Origin: Firmicutes bacterium HGW-Firmicutes-8
Lineage (GTDB): Bacteria > Bacillota > Thermincolia > Thermincolales > UBA2595
DNA: 51,811 bases
Direction: 5' to 3'
Assembly (NCBI GenBank): GCA_002840165.1
Contig: PGZN01000031.1
Coordinates: 1 to 51,811 of the forward strand
The stretch's first letter is position 1, and each line of letters begins with the position of its first letter. The translations under genes were made by a program, and so were the position numbers. The notes beneath the pieces are model-generated. The model was not told the origin of the DNA, searched no databases, and worked only from the letters and a program-made list of their open reading frames with translations. Below, one piece after another: positions 31,840 through 41,147 of the stretch.

Positions 31840-32508
31840 ATGGCAGGATTAGATAAAGCAAGTAAGCTTATTCAGAGGGTAATAAAGCGAGCATTTGACA
31901 TCTTGGCTGCTTTCTTGGTACTCATAGTGTTCTTGCCCATTTGGCTCATGATAGCCATATTAATAAAGGTTACATCACCAGGGCCGGTATTCTTCATACA
32001 GGAGCGCCCAGGGTTTCACAGGAAGCTCTTCAAGGTATTTAAGTTTCGTACAATGAAAATAGGCTCGGAAAAGATGGTGAAGGGACAGGAGGTTATGAAG
32101 GACGATAACCGTATTACTTCTATCGGCAAATTTTTAAGAAGAATCAAGATAGATGAAATCCCGCAAATGCTAAACGTTCTAAAGGGCGAGATGAGTTTGG
32201 CGGGCCCTCGTCCGGAAAGGGTGGCATCCCTGGCAGACTATACTGAGGAAATAGAAAAGAGACTGAACGTTAGACCGGGGCTGACGGGATTGGCGCAGAT
32301 TAGCGGCAACATTTACCTACCATTGGAAGACCGATATAAATTGGATGTTTACTACGTTGAGCATTTCAGCCTCTGTCTTGATATAAGAATTATCTTTAGG
32401 ACTGTAGGTGTAGTACTAAGAGGCGAAGAGAAATACGTTGATAAGTGTTTGGTTAATTTGCATGATAAAACATTATTTATAGCAAAAGACAATGATACAA
32501 TCAACTAG
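31840..32508 (+). CDS. Undecaprenyl-phosphate sugar phosphotransferase
   Basis: Initiates repeat-unit synthesis by moving a sugar-1-phosphate onto undecaprenyl phosphate. The 222-residue protein has one N-terminal membrane helix (about 20-40, AFDILAAFLVLIVFLPIWLM) and the polyprenyl-phosphate transferase core: GPVFFIQERPGFHRKLFKV, KFRTM, IKIDEIPQMLNVLKGEMSL, AGPRPERV, and RPGLTGLAQISG. Compact form without the large N-terminal membrane domain, as in PglC. ATG 31840 is 3 bp after the formyltransferase stop. The sugar moved cannot be read from sequence; a deacetylated/formylated amino sugar is possible from context. Confidence 0.93.
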   Translation: MAGLDKASKLIQRVIKRAFDILAAFLVLIVFLPIWLMIAILIKVTSPGPVFFIQERPGFHRKLFKVFKFRTMKIGSEKMVKGQEVMKDDNRITSIGKFLRRIKIDEIPQMLNVLKGEMSLAGPRPERVASLADYTEEIEKRLNVRPGLTGLAQISGNIYLPLEDRYKLDVYYVEHFSLCLDIRIIFRTVGVVLRGEEKYVDKCLVNLHDKTLFIAKDNDTIN

Positions 32509-32550
32509 TTCAAAACAACTTCTGATATATATAATATGAGGAGAGGGCAT

Positions 32551-33996
32551 ATGAAAATTCTACTATTGAACCCACCATTTTTCAACAAGTATTCCAAGAG
32601 TTCAAGAAGCCCTGCAGTAAATAAAAGTGGGACTATTTATTTCCCGCTTTGGTTGTCATATGCTACGGGCGTTTTAGATAAAGAAGGGCATGAGTTACAA
32701 CTCATTGACGCACCAGCGAAATGTTTATCAAAAGAGGAAACCTTGATCAGAATAAAAGATTTTCATCCGGAATTGATTGTCATTGATACATCAACTCCAA
32801 GTATTAACAGTGATCTGCAGTTTGCAAATACAATCAAAGTGGCTCTTCCAGAAACAAAAATATGTCTTGTTGGAACTCATGCATCGGCTTGTGTTGATGA
32901 AATTCTTCCAGAGAACTCATTTGTGGATTTCATTGCTCGTCACGAGTATGACTACACTCTGAGAGAACTAGCTGAGAAATTAAGTGTCCTTAAGCAATAC
33001 AACGAGATAGCTGGTATAAGTTATATGTTAAATGGAAAAGTCATTAATAACCCCGACCGAGAGTATATTGATAATCTTGATGAGTTACCTTTCGTTAGCG
33101 AGGTATACAAGAAGTATCTGGACATTAGGGATTACTTTTATGCTCATGTAAACTATCCTACGGTTAGTATATTTGCTAGTAGAGGATGCCAATCAAGATG
33201 CTTCTATTGTATGTATTCACAGGTTATGTTTGGTAAGCGTTATAGGAGACGTAGTGCTAAGAATCTATACGATGAGTGTATATATATAACGAAAAACTTT
33301 CCACAGGTTAAAGAGATTCTCATAGACGATGATAATTTTGTTGTAGAACCAGAAAATGTAAAAGAGTTTTGCAAACTGATGATTGAAAACAAAGTTAAAC
33401 TCAAGTGGATTGTACAGGTCAGAGTTACACTGCAATATGACACGATGATTCTTATGAAGAAAGCCGGATGCAAATTAATTGTAGCTGGATTTGAAAGCGG
33501 CAATCAGCAGATTCTTGATAATATGCATAAAGATATTACGCTGGAGCAATCTCTGAAATTCAACGAAAATGCGAAGAAAGCGAAACTCCGTGTTCACGGC
33601 TGTTTCATGGTGGGTAACCCCGGAGAAACAAGGGCAACCATGATGGAGACACTTGAGTTTGCGAAAAAGTTACGCTTAGATACTGCGCAATTCTTTCCTT
33701 TGATGCTCTATCCGGGGACGGAAGCCTATGATTGGGCTAAAAAAAATGATTATATTGGGGCTGTAAGCTATGAAAATTGGTTAACTGATGAAGGTCTACA
33801 CAATTGTGTATTATCAACACCCACGGTCTCGAGCAAAGAATTGGTGGACTTTTGCGATTATGCCAGAAGGAAATTTTATCTTAGACCTAAGTTCCTGTTT
33901 ATAAAGCTGGGTCAAGTTTTAACAAGTCCTGAAGATGCGAGAAAGACGTTTAAAGCCTTTGGAACATTTAGGAAGTATCTGTTTAGGCGAGGATGA
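32551..33996 (+). CDS. B12-binding-type radical SAM protein
   Basis: A 481-residue protein. ATG 32551 is chosen for the AGGAGAGGG site just before it; ATG 32536 lacks one. Residues ~1-150 look like a cobalamin-binding Rossmann domain (MKILLLNPPF, LVGTHASACVDEIL). Residues ~200-420 are a radical SAM barrel with FASRGCQSRCFYC (Cys 213, 217, 220), ILIDDDNF, AGFESGNQQIL and FMVGNPGETRATM. The C-terminus is unassigned. Relatives include HpnJ-like and other class B methylases or C-C bond-forming enzymes. Inside a capsule locus it may C-methylate or rearrange a sugar (inference). It is followed after 4 bp by a glycosyltransferase, a pairing I consider meaningful. Confidence 0.88.
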   Translation: MKILLLNPPFFNKYSKSSRSPAVNKSGTIYFPLWLSYATGVLDKEGHELQLIDAPAKCLSKEETLIRIKDFHPELIVIDTSTPSINSDLQFANTIKVALPETKICLVGTHASACVDEILPENSFVDFIARHEYDYTLRELAEKLSVLKQYNEIAGISYMLNGKVINNPDREYIDNLDELPFVSEVYKKYLDIRDYFYAHVNYPTVSIFASRGCQSRCFYCMYSQVMFGKRYRRRSAKNLYDECIYITKNFPQVKEILIDDDNFVVEPENVKEFCKLMIENKVKLKWIVQVRVTLQYDTMILMKKAGCKLIVAGFESGNQQILDNMHKDITLEQSLKFNENAKKAKLRVHGCFMVGNPGETRATMMETLEFAKKLRLDTAQFFPLMLYPGTEAYDWAKKNDYIGAVSYENWLTDEGLHNCVLSTPTVSSKELVDFCDYARRKFYLRPKFLFIKLGQVLTSPEDARKTFKAFGTFRKYLFRRG

Positions 33997-34000
33997 AGAT

Positions 34001-35146
34001 ATGATAATACTGTATATTGCCTTGGCTTTATCTTTGTTTGCGCCGATATATACTTATACTGTGTATCCGTTTTTGTTAAAGCTAATGCCTAAAAAACAAT
34101 ATAAAATTGATAGTGCCTACCGCCCTGCAGTCTCGGTTTTAGTGGCAGCCTATAACGAAGAAAAGATAATCGCAGAGAAGATAATTAACCTTAGCCAACT
34201 TAACTATCCAGTTGAAAAAATAGAATTTCTTATAGGCTCTGATGGTTCATCAGATAAAACTGTAGAGATTGTAGAGAGTTATTCTCATATTAAAAACTTA
34301 AGAGTTTTTGATCTTCCAAGAGGTGGTAAGGTTAGTGCATTAAATTCAATGTTAAAAGAGGCCAAAGGTGAACTGTTGGTGTTCTCAGATGCCAATACCA
34401 TGTATGATTCAAAAGCGATACTAAACTTAGTTAAGTATTTCACCGATGATAGAATCGGCTGCGTAAGCGGACAGCTTAGATACAAGATTGATGAATCTTC
34501 CGGTCAAGGTGCTAAGTCAGAAAGTATATATTGGAAATATGAGAACTGGGTGAAAGTACTTGAATCTAAGTTAGGCAGACTATCAGGTGCAAACGGCGCT
34601 ATATATGCAATTAAAAAGGGTCTCATTAAGGAGATTCGTAAAGGTATCATCAACGATGATTTTTATGTTTCTACCTATCTGCTACAGTCGGGATATGATG
34701 TTATTTTAGAAACAGAAGCAATTGCATATGAAGAACCCAACGATGAATTTGAGAGTCAGTTCAAGCGTCATGTCAGAGATGGTGCCGGACACTATCAGGC
34801 AATAATAGTTTTCTGGAGGATGCTTTTCCCGAGAAAAGGCAGCTTCGTCCACGTATCTCATAGAGTAATCAGATGGACAGTTCCGTTCTTTTTGATAGCA
34901 GCATTCATAAGTGATCTATTGTTGGCTAAGGATACATTATTTGCAGCAATATTGTTTGGTTGTCAGGTTATCGGATATTTGACAATGGGAGTTTATTATC
35001 TTCTCACTAAGAAGGGATTTCAGAATAAATTGTTTAATATTGTGTTCTATTTTTTCTGTGTGAATTTAGCTTTGTTGTTGGGATTCTTTAGATTGGTCAG
35101 TATGAAGCAAAAGTCGACTTGGGAGACACAGAGGAGAAAAAGTTAA
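34001..35146 (+). CDS. Membrane-bound family 2 glycosyltransferase
   Basis: A 381-residue processive-type GT2. An N-terminal span (MIILYIALALSLFAPIY) precedes the GT-A domain with SVLVAAYNEEKII, GSDGSSDKTVEIV, the DxD-like FSDANTMYDSKA, GCVSGQLRY and DDFYVSTYLL. Three or four hydrophobic spans at the C-terminus (about 290-370) follow. A Q-x-x-R-W motif is replaced by HRVIRW near 290. ATG 34001 follows AGGATGAAG; a longer frame from 33935 overlaps the radical SAM gene and is rejected. It works on a lipid-linked acceptor at the inner face of the membrane. Confidence 0.9.
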   Translation: MIILYIALALSLFAPIYTYTVYPFLLKLMPKKQYKIDSAYRPAVSVLVAAYNEEKIIAEKIINLSQLNYPVEKIEFLIGSDGSSDKTVEIVESYSHIKNLRVFDLPRGGKVSALNSMLKEAKGELLVFSDANTMYDSKAILNLVKYFTDDRIGCVSGQLRYKIDESSGQGAKSESIYWKYENWVKVLESKLGRLSGANGAIYAIKKGLIKEIRKGIINDDFYVSTYLLQSGYDVILETEAIAYEEPNDEFESQFKRHVRDGAGHYQAIIVFWRMLFPRKGSFVHVSHRVIRWTVPFFLIAAFISDLLLAKDTLFAAILFGCQVIGYLTMGVYYLLTKKGFQNKLFNIVFYFFCVNLALLLGFFRLVSMKQKSTWETQRRKS

Positions 35147-35158
35147 GAGGTTAGAAAA

Positions 35159-36277
35159 ATGACAGGCGATGAGATAATAATTCAAAAGCGTAGACGGTTA
35201 ATAATGTTAATATCTACTTCAGAAGCAGGAGGAGCACAAGTCTATATAGTTAATCTGGTTAAAGCAATTAATGATATTTATAATATTACAGTAATTTGTC
35301 CGGATGGATATATGAAAGACAGACTGTTAGAAAATAACATTGAAGTGGTTACCAGTGGAATATCGGTTAAAGACATTATTTCTTTACGCGCTTATTTGAA
35401 AAAAGAAATCGTAAATAATGAAAACATCGTTATTAATACGCATCTATTAGGTACGACTTTTTGGACTCTGCTTTCTATATCGTTCTTAACAAATAAATGT
35501 AGATTTATTTCAACATTACACCAGCCCATCATTTACGACAAAATTAGTAAACTTAAGAAGATGTGCTTTCCGAGTATCGCGAAATTTGTATCTAAAAGAA
35601 CCGATGAATTTATAGTAGTATCTAAAGAAATAAAGGACAGTATACTGCAATATACCAATCGGACTGCATACTATATCCCAAACTCAGTACCCGATATAAA
35701 GGACAAAAGAAAAATTGATATTCCCTTGAAGGAAAAACAACTGTTAAAGGTGGGTATTGTTGGTAGATTAACCCATCAAAAAGGGCATCAGTATTTTCTG
35801 GATGCGGCAAAGCTAATAAGAGACACTATATTTAATTCTAATTTCTATATTATAGGTGATGGCGAGTTACGGGGTCAGCTTGAAGAACAAACAAAGAAGC
35901 TAAAACTGCAAAAAAACGTTACATTTACAGGATTTTTAACGAATCCAATCCAAATAATTCGTGAAATGGATATTATAGTTTTTTCATCTGTCTTTGAAGG
36001 TACACCTTTAGCTATGTTAGAAACTATGAGCATAGGGGTACCGGTTGTTGCGACTGCCGTAGGTGGTATACCTCAAGTTCTCCAAAACAAAGTAAATGGG
36101 ATTCTAGTCAAGCCTCTAGATGCTAAAGAAATTTATAATGCAGTAATATGTTTGTTTGAGGATTTTGAGTTATATAAAGCGATAAGTAAGAAGTCTATTG
36201 AAACTATGCAAACAACCTATAATTATATTAGGAACATATCGATCTACAAGCGGATTATAAACGGAGTAGATGAATGA
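35159..36277 (+). CDS. GT4 family glycosyltransferase (first)
   Basis: A 372-residue GT-B-fold retaining glycosyltransferase. The N-terminal domain starts RRLIMLISTSEAGGAQVYIV. The C-terminal domain has VGIVGRLTHQKGHQYFLDAA, IIGDGELRGQLE, VTFTGFLTNP and SSVFEGTPLAMLETMSIGVP with the conserved E-x7-E pair, then VVATAVGGIPQVL. ATG 35159 has AAGAGG upstream. The end overlaps the next gene by 4 bp. Donor and acceptor sugars unknown. Confidence 0.92.
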   Translation: MTGDEIIIQKRRRLIMLISTSEAGGAQVYIVNLVKAINDIYNITVICPDGYMKDRLLENNIEVVTSGISVKDIISLRAYLKKEIVNNENIVINTHLLGTTFWTLLSISFLTNKCRFISTLHQPIIYDKISKLKKMCFPSIAKFVSKRTDEFIVVSKEIKDSILQYTNRTAYYIPNSVPDIKDKRKIDIPLKEKQLLKVGIVGRLTHQKGHQYFLDAAKLIRDTIFNSNFYIIGDGELRGQLEEQTKKLKLQKNVTFTGFLTNPIQIIREMDIIVFSSVFEGTPLAMLETMSIGVPVVATAVGGIPQVLQNKVNGILVKPLDAKEIYNAVICLFEDFELYKAISKKSIETMQTTYNYIRNISIYKRIINGVDE

Positions 36278-37452
36278 TTAGTTATCCAATTCGAGTTTTG
36301 ATAATTACAAATACAATGGATGCCGGCGGTGCAGAAACCTTTATAATGAAAGTTTTCCGTACAATAGACAAGGAGAAAATAGTTTTTGATTTTCTCGTTA
36401 GCGAACGTAAAGCTTATTATTATGATAATGAAATCAAAATACTTGGCGGGAAAATACATTACGGTTTTCCGAAGTCTAAATATCCGCTAAAGAGTTTTTT
36501 TAACATATTAAATACAGTTAAGAAGGGCAAATACTCAGTAATTTTTAGACTGGGTGAACATCCTGTCGTTTTTGTTGATTTACTGGCAGCGAAAATCGGT
36601 GGTGCCAAAGTAAGAATTGTTCGTTCAACTAACTCGAGTGTAGGTGGAGGCAAACTATCCGAAGTATTGGCTGCGATATTTCGCCCATCCGTAAATATGA
36701 TTTCAAATCTGAAATACTCGCCATCTACAGAAGCAGCAAAATGGTTATTTGGTAGAAGAGCCGTTCAAAGTGGGAAAGTACAGCTGATAAATAATGGAAT
36801 TGAAATTGAAAAATTTGTATTTAATGAACAGAAAGGATTAAACATTAGGAGACAGTTTAATCTTGATGGTAAGTTTATAATTGGACATATCGGCCGTTTT
36901 AATCAACAAAAGAATCATATGTTTTTGCTAGATATTTTTAAGGAAATAAAGAGTAAGAAAAACAATTCTGTACTATTACTGGTTGGAAATGGAGAGCTAG
37001 AAACTAATATAAAATGTAAAGTCAATAATCTTAATCTAGGTGATAGTGTGATTTTTACTGGAGTGCGCTCTGATGTGCCGGATTTATTGATGGCAATGGA
37101 TGTGTTACTGTATCCATCGCTTTATGAGGGAATGCCCAACGTTGTAATTGAAGCACAAGCTACAGGGCTGCCTTGTGTGATTTCAGATTCAATAACCCCG
37201 GAGGTAGTTCTTACACAGGAGATACATAGAGTATCACTTCAACTGCCTACGGTAAGTTGGGCGGACGAGGTGTTACATTTAACCGGAGAGCAGCCTCGAA
37301 ATAATGCACATTTAGAGTTGATAGATAAGGGTTACGATATTAAGAAAACCGCCGAACTTATAACCCATGGAATCCTTAATTGTCTAGGACTAGAAACAGA
37401 TGAGAATAGCAAAGAAGGAAAACCTGCTATAGAGCTTAGAGGAGTAGATTAA
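36274..37452 (+). CDS. GT4 family glycosyltransferase (second)
   Basis: A 392-residue GT-B glycosyltransferase: VLIITNTMDAGGAETFIMK at the start, GHIGRFNQQKNHMFLLDIFK, LVGNGELETNIK, VIFTGVRSDVPDLL, and YPSLYEGMPNVVIEAQATGL with the catalytic E-x7-E. Start ATGA overlaps the preceding stop, so the two GT genes are coupled. Related to EpsF-like and capsular GT4 enzymes. Sugar specificity cannot be read. Confidence 0.92.
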   Translation: MISYPIRVLIITNTMDAGGAETFIMKVFRTIDKEKIVFDFLVSERKAYYYDNEIKILGGKIHYGFPKSKYPLKSFFNILNTVKKGKYSVIFRLGEHPVVFVDLLAAKIGGAKVRIVRSTNSSVGGGKLSEVLAAIFRPSVNMISNLKYSPSTEAAKWLFGRRAVQSGKVQLINNGIEIEKFVFNEQKGLNIRRQFNLDGKFIIGHIGRFNQQKNHMFLLDIFKEIKSKKNNSVLLLVGNGELETNIKCKVNNLNLGDSVIFTGVRSDVPDLLMAMDVLLYPSLYEGMPNVVIEAQATGLPCVISDSITPEVVLTQEIHRVSLQLPTVSWADEVLHLTGEQPRNNAHLELIDKGYDIKKTAELITHGILNCLGLETDENSKEGKPAIELRGVD

Positions 37453-37454
37453 AA

Positions 37455-38357
37455 ATGATTTTTTCTAATTTAAAAAAAATGCTTTTAAAATTGTGGCATT
37501 CTGAATTACTACAGTACTTTATCCCCGCAAAAATATATGTCAGTGTACAGTATAAACACGTAGTTGGAAAGAAATTAAATCTTAAGAATCCTGTTACTTT
37601 TAATGAAAAATTGCAATGGTTAAAACTACATGATAAAAATGAAATGTGTACTCAGTTGGTGGATAAGTATGAAGTAAGAAAACATATTGCACAAACTCTA
37701 GGAAAAAAATACCTAATACCGTTAATAGGTGTTTATAAAACTTTTGATGAAATAAAATTTGAGGAACTACCGAATGAATTTGTGCTTAAGTGCACACATG
37801 ATTCAGGCGGTTTTATAATTTGTAACGATAAAAAAAAATTGAACATAGAGTTGGCCAAAGAAAAAATATGCAGCTGTTTAAAAAAGAATTATTATTATAA
37901 ACATCGTGAGTGGCCATACAAAAATGTAAAACCGAGAATTATGTGCGAGAAATATATGGTTGATGATTCTGGAACAGAACTTAAGGATTATAAATTCATG
38001 TGTTTTAATGGAAAAGTGAAATGCTCATTCGTTTGTTTAAACAGAAACTCAACAACTGGATTAAACGTAGATTTCTATGATATGGATTGGAATCTTATGC
38101 CTTTTGAAAGACATTACCCTAATAGTGGAATACGAGTACCAAAACCGAAAAACTTCACGCAGATGGTTAAGTTCGCAGAAATTTTATCAACAGGTATTCC
38201 ATTTGTCAGAGTGGATTTTTATGAAACGAATGGACAGTTGTATTTTGGAGAAATAACCTTTTACCCTGGTTCTGGATATGAGGAGTTTACTCCGGCATCT
38301 TATGATAAGTTGCTAGGTAGTTGGTTAGAACTTCCAATAAATCTCGGGGAGCATTAG
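37455..38357 (+). CDS. TupA-like ATP-grasp protein
   Basis: A 300-residue protein of the TupA-like ATP-grasp family, found in polysaccharide loci and named after teichuronopeptide synthesis. It has LNLKNPVTFNEKLQWLKL, DKYEVRKHIAQTLGKKYLIP, LPNEFVLKCTHDSGG, KPRIMCEKYM, LKDYKFMCFNGKV, VRVDFYETNGQLYFGEITF. Family members are thought to add an amino acid to a uronic acid or sugar by ATP-dependent ligation. That would decorate the polymer with an amino acid here (inference from family name and context). ATG 37455 is 2 bp after the GT stop. A decayed second copy follows. Confidence 0.85.
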   Translation: MIFSNLKKMLLKLWHSELLQYFIPAKIYVSVQYKHVVGKKLNLKNPVTFNEKLQWLKLHDKNEMCTQLVDKYEVRKHIAQTLGKKYLIPLIGVYKTFDEIKFEELPNEFVLKCTHDSGGFIICNDKKKLNIELAKEKICSCLKKNYYYKHREWPYKNVKPRIMCEKYMVDDSGTELKDYKFMCFNGKVKCSFVCLNRNSTTGLNVDFYDMDWNLMPFERHYPNSGIRVPKPKNFTQMVKFAEILSTGIPFVRVDFYETNGQLYFGEITFYPGSGYEEFTPASYDKLLGSWLELPINLGEH

Positions 38358-38495
38358 CCTATCTGGATCAACTTGTAGAACTTAATGACACCTTCATATT
38401 GATAGAAATCCTTTATATGAACATTAGGTGTATAACTATAAAATTAGACAATAGATTGAGAGAAGTGTTGGCAATAATTTTTGCTTCCTGTAAAT

Positions 38496-38712
38496 AAACT
38501 GCCGAATGAGTTTGTATTGAAATGCATACATGACTTGGGATGTGTAGCTATCGATATGTAGAAAAAATTATTTGATTTATTATCTATACGTAAGTATTTC
38601 AAGCGTAAATAAGCGAAAATCAAGCATTGTTTATGGCACAGATGGCCGTATGAAAACGTTAAACTTATAATTATATGTGAACCAGTATATTGTTGATGAG
38701 GAACTGCTAGGA
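38496..38712 (+). pseudogene. Decayed TupA-like ATP-grasp copy
   Basis: Fragments in changing frames match the intact gene upstream. KLPNEFVLKCIHDLG at 38496 parallels ELPNEFVLKCTHDSG, and WPYENVKLIIICE near 38643 parallels WPYKNVKPRIMCE. NQYIVDEEL follows one base-shift later, matching EKYMVDDSGTEL. Stops and frame changes make it nonfunctional. The stretch 38358-38495 shows nothing else. Confidence 0.85.
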
Positions 38713-38752
38713 GTTAGTTATCTTTACCCATGTATTAATCGGGAGGACATTT

Positions 38753-39898
38753 ATGGAAAGCGTTTCAATTATTATTGGTGGTGATTTGGTACCTACAGAA
38801 AGTAATTATTCATTATTTAATATGTGTGATATCAAAACCTTAATAGGAGATGAAATATTAAATATTTTAGACCGGAGTGACTATCGCATCTTTAATCTTG
38901 AAGTCCCCATTTGTGATAAAGAGCAACCAATACACAAATGTGGTCCGAATTTAATTGCACCAACAAGCACAATAGCAGGCATTAAGGCAATAAATCCGAC
39001 AGTACTAACGTTAGCAAACAACCATATAATGGACCAGGGTATTCAGGGATACCTTTCTACAGTTCAAGTGCTAAAAGAAAATAATATTGATTATGTTGGC
39101 GTTGGGGACTCACTTAAAGATGCGGCTAAGGCATTCGTACTAAAACATAATAGTATTAGCATTGGCATATATGCCTGTGCAGAACATGAATTCTCTATAG
39201 CTAATGAACATACGAAAGGCGCTAATCCTTTCAATCCGTTGGATAGCTTAGATCATATTCAAAAGCTAAAAGAAGAATGCGACTATGTAATCGTGTTATA
39301 TCACGGGGGTAAGGAGCATTACCGATACCCATCTCCGTATTTACAGAAGATTTGTAAAAAAATAGTAGAAAAGGGTGCAGACTTAGTTGTATGTCAGCAT
39401 AGTCATTGTATTGGCTGTTTTGAAGAGTACGAAGGTTCTACTATTATTTATGGACAAGGTAACTTTTTGTTTGACTATTCAGAAAGTGAGTTTTGGAAGA
39501 CGAGCCTTTTATTAAATGTAATTATAAAAGATAGCTTGAAAGTTGAGTATATACCAATTGTTAAGATCGGAAATGCCGTACGGATTTCTTCAGATAAACA
39601 AAGTGCGGAAATCCTCAAAGAGTTTATTCAACGGTCCAGCGATATCAAAAAAGAGGGCTTTATCAAGGATAAATATTCTGATTTAGCAAAGAGTAATCGG
39701 CTTAACTGTTTATACTCTCTATCGGGCTTTGGACGAATAATTAGAAAGATTGACCGCATTATATTTAGAGGGTTGCTTATTAATAAGGTATATTGCAAGC
39801 GTAAGCGACTTGCGATACAGAACTATATTCAATGTGAAGCACATAGAGAACTTTTATTAAATGCATTAACTATTGAAACTGATAAGAAAAATACATAA
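38753..39898 (+). CDS. CapA-family (PGA-cap) metallophosphatase-like protein
   Basis: A 381-residue protein of the CapA/PgsA calcineurin-like fold. It has IIGGDLVPTESNY, RIFNLEVPICD, TLANNHIMDQG, VLYHGGKEHY, VVCQHSHCIGCFE and IYGQGNFLFDY, all family landmarks for the metal centre. Members act in polyglutamate capsule synthesis and in polysaccharide loci; the reaction is not known in the latter. No clear signal peptide at the start, so it may be cytoplasmic, unlike PgsA. ATG 38753 follows GGGAGGA. It comes after the decayed TupA copy and is about 30 bp before the next GT. Confidence 0.88.
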   Translation: MESVSIIIGGDLVPTESNYSLFNMCDIKTLIGDEILNILDRSDYRIFNLEVPICDKEQPIHKCGPNLIAPTSTIAGIKAINPTVLTLANNHIMDQGIQGYLSTVQVLKENNIDYVGVGDSLKDAAKAFVLKHNSISIGIYACAEHEFSIANEHTKGANPFNPLDSLDHIQKLKEECDYVIVLYHGGKEHYRYPSPYLQKICKKIVEKGADLVVCQHSHCIGCFEEYEGSTIIYGQGNFLFDYSESEFWKTSLLLNVIIKDSLKVEYIPIVKIGNAVRISSDKQSAEILKEFIQRSSDIKKEGFIKDKYSDLAKSNRLNCLYSLSGFGRIIRKIDRIIFRGLLINKVYCKRKRLAIQNYIQCEAHRELLLNALTIETDKKNT

Positions 39899-39928
39899 GT
39901 ATTAGTACGATAAGAGGGATTAGACAGA

Positions 39929-41098
39929 ATGAAAACTGTTTTGTTGTTTTGTGACCATGTTTTGCCAGAAGGACATCCGAACGCAACACGAATGATTAGC
40001 TTGGCAAAAATTTTAAAATTAATAAATTTTAATGTATTTATGCTTGGGGTTGATAGTGGTGAAGAACAAACTCTAGAGGGCATATATGACGGAGTAAGAT
40101 ATTGTGTTCTTCCTGAATCTAATTTAAGCGGCGCATTTAGTGTTTATAAAAGTAAGTATAATGCGCGTAAACGAACAATGAATTGGATAGAGTCATTTTG
40201 TTCTAACAATAATGTTGAACTGATAATTTCCTTTGGTAGTTATACGGCATATGGCCATAAGTTATTAAATTTTACGCGGAAAAATAAAATTAAATTGGCA
40301 GAAAGTGTATGCGAATGGTATGATTGCAAATCATTTGGGGGAAGGTTTGGGTATCTCAAGTATCTTTTGAATCGATATTCATTAATTATTCTTTACCCAA
40401 GAATGCGCAACATCATAACAATAAGTAGGTTGCTGGAAAATTACTATAGGAAAAAAGGTTGTAACACTATCAGAATACCCACAATACTTGATATCGATAA
40501 ATATCAAGAAGTTAATTTCCCAGCAAATGATAAGTTAGTACTAGTTTATGCAGGATCTCCAGTTAAAAAAGATTATATCTCAAATGTTATTCTTGCAATA
40601 TATGCATTAGGCGAGGAAGAGAGGAAAAAAGTTGAATTTAGAATCTTCGGAACAGATAGGAAGTTTATATCTACCGAACTAGAAGTTTCCGAAGCAATTC
40701 TGGATGAACTTAAAACTTCAGTGCATATAAATGGCGTAATTCCTTATTCATGCGTTAAAGAAGAACTAAAGAAAGCAGATTTTTCAGTGCTACTACGTCC
40801 AAATAAACGTTATGCTAATGCAGGCTTTCCTACAAAGGTGGGGGAGAGTATGGCGGCCGGGGTTCCGGTAATTGCTAATTTGACTAGTGATATTGGACTA
40901 TATTTGGAAGATGAACGTCAAGGACTTATTTGTGAAGACTGTTCAGTTCATTCATGTACTAAAGTCATACAACGGGCTTTACAACTAAGCAACGAGAAGA
41001 AGATGTTTATGAGACTTTCAGCTTATGAGGTTGCCAAAAATGTTTTTAATTATAAAACGTATATTGAGTCGTTATCGAAATTCATAGCAAATATGTAA
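39929..41098 (+). CDS. GT-B-fold glycosyltransferase (third)
   Basis: A 389-residue protein with GT4-like layout: KTVLLFCDHVLPEGHPNATR at the start, VYAGSPVKKDYISNVILAI in the donor-site region, RIFGTDRKFI, VHINGVIPYSCVKEELKKA, and FPTKVGESMAAGVPVIANLT, where the usual E-G-x-x-x-x-x-x-E region is reduced to KVGESMAAG. C-terminal helix as usual. Donor unknown. ATG 39929 follows AGAGGGA. AT-rich codons as in neighbours. Confidence 0.8.
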   Translation: MKTVLLFCDHVLPEGHPNATRMISLAKILKLINFNVFMLGVDSGEEQTLEGIYDGVRYCVLPESNLSGAFSVYKSKYNARKRTMNWIESFCSNNNVELIISFGSYTAYGHKLLNFTRKNKIKLAESVCEWYDCKSFGGRFGYLKYLLNRYSLIILYPRMRNIITISRLLENYYRKKGCNTIRIPTILDIDKYQEVNFPANDKLVLVYAGSPVKKDYISNVILAIYALGEEERKKVEFRIFGTDRKFISTELEVSEAILDELKTSVHINGVIPYSCVKEELKKADFSVLLRPNKRYANAGFPTKVGESMAAGVPVIANLTSDIGLYLEDERQGLICEDCSVHSCTKVIQRALQLSNEKKMFMRLSAYEVAKNVFNYKTYIESLSKFIANM

Positions 41099-41147
41099 AT
41101 TATTTTGGATATAAATCTAAGTTGAATGTCAATGTGGAGGAGAAATA

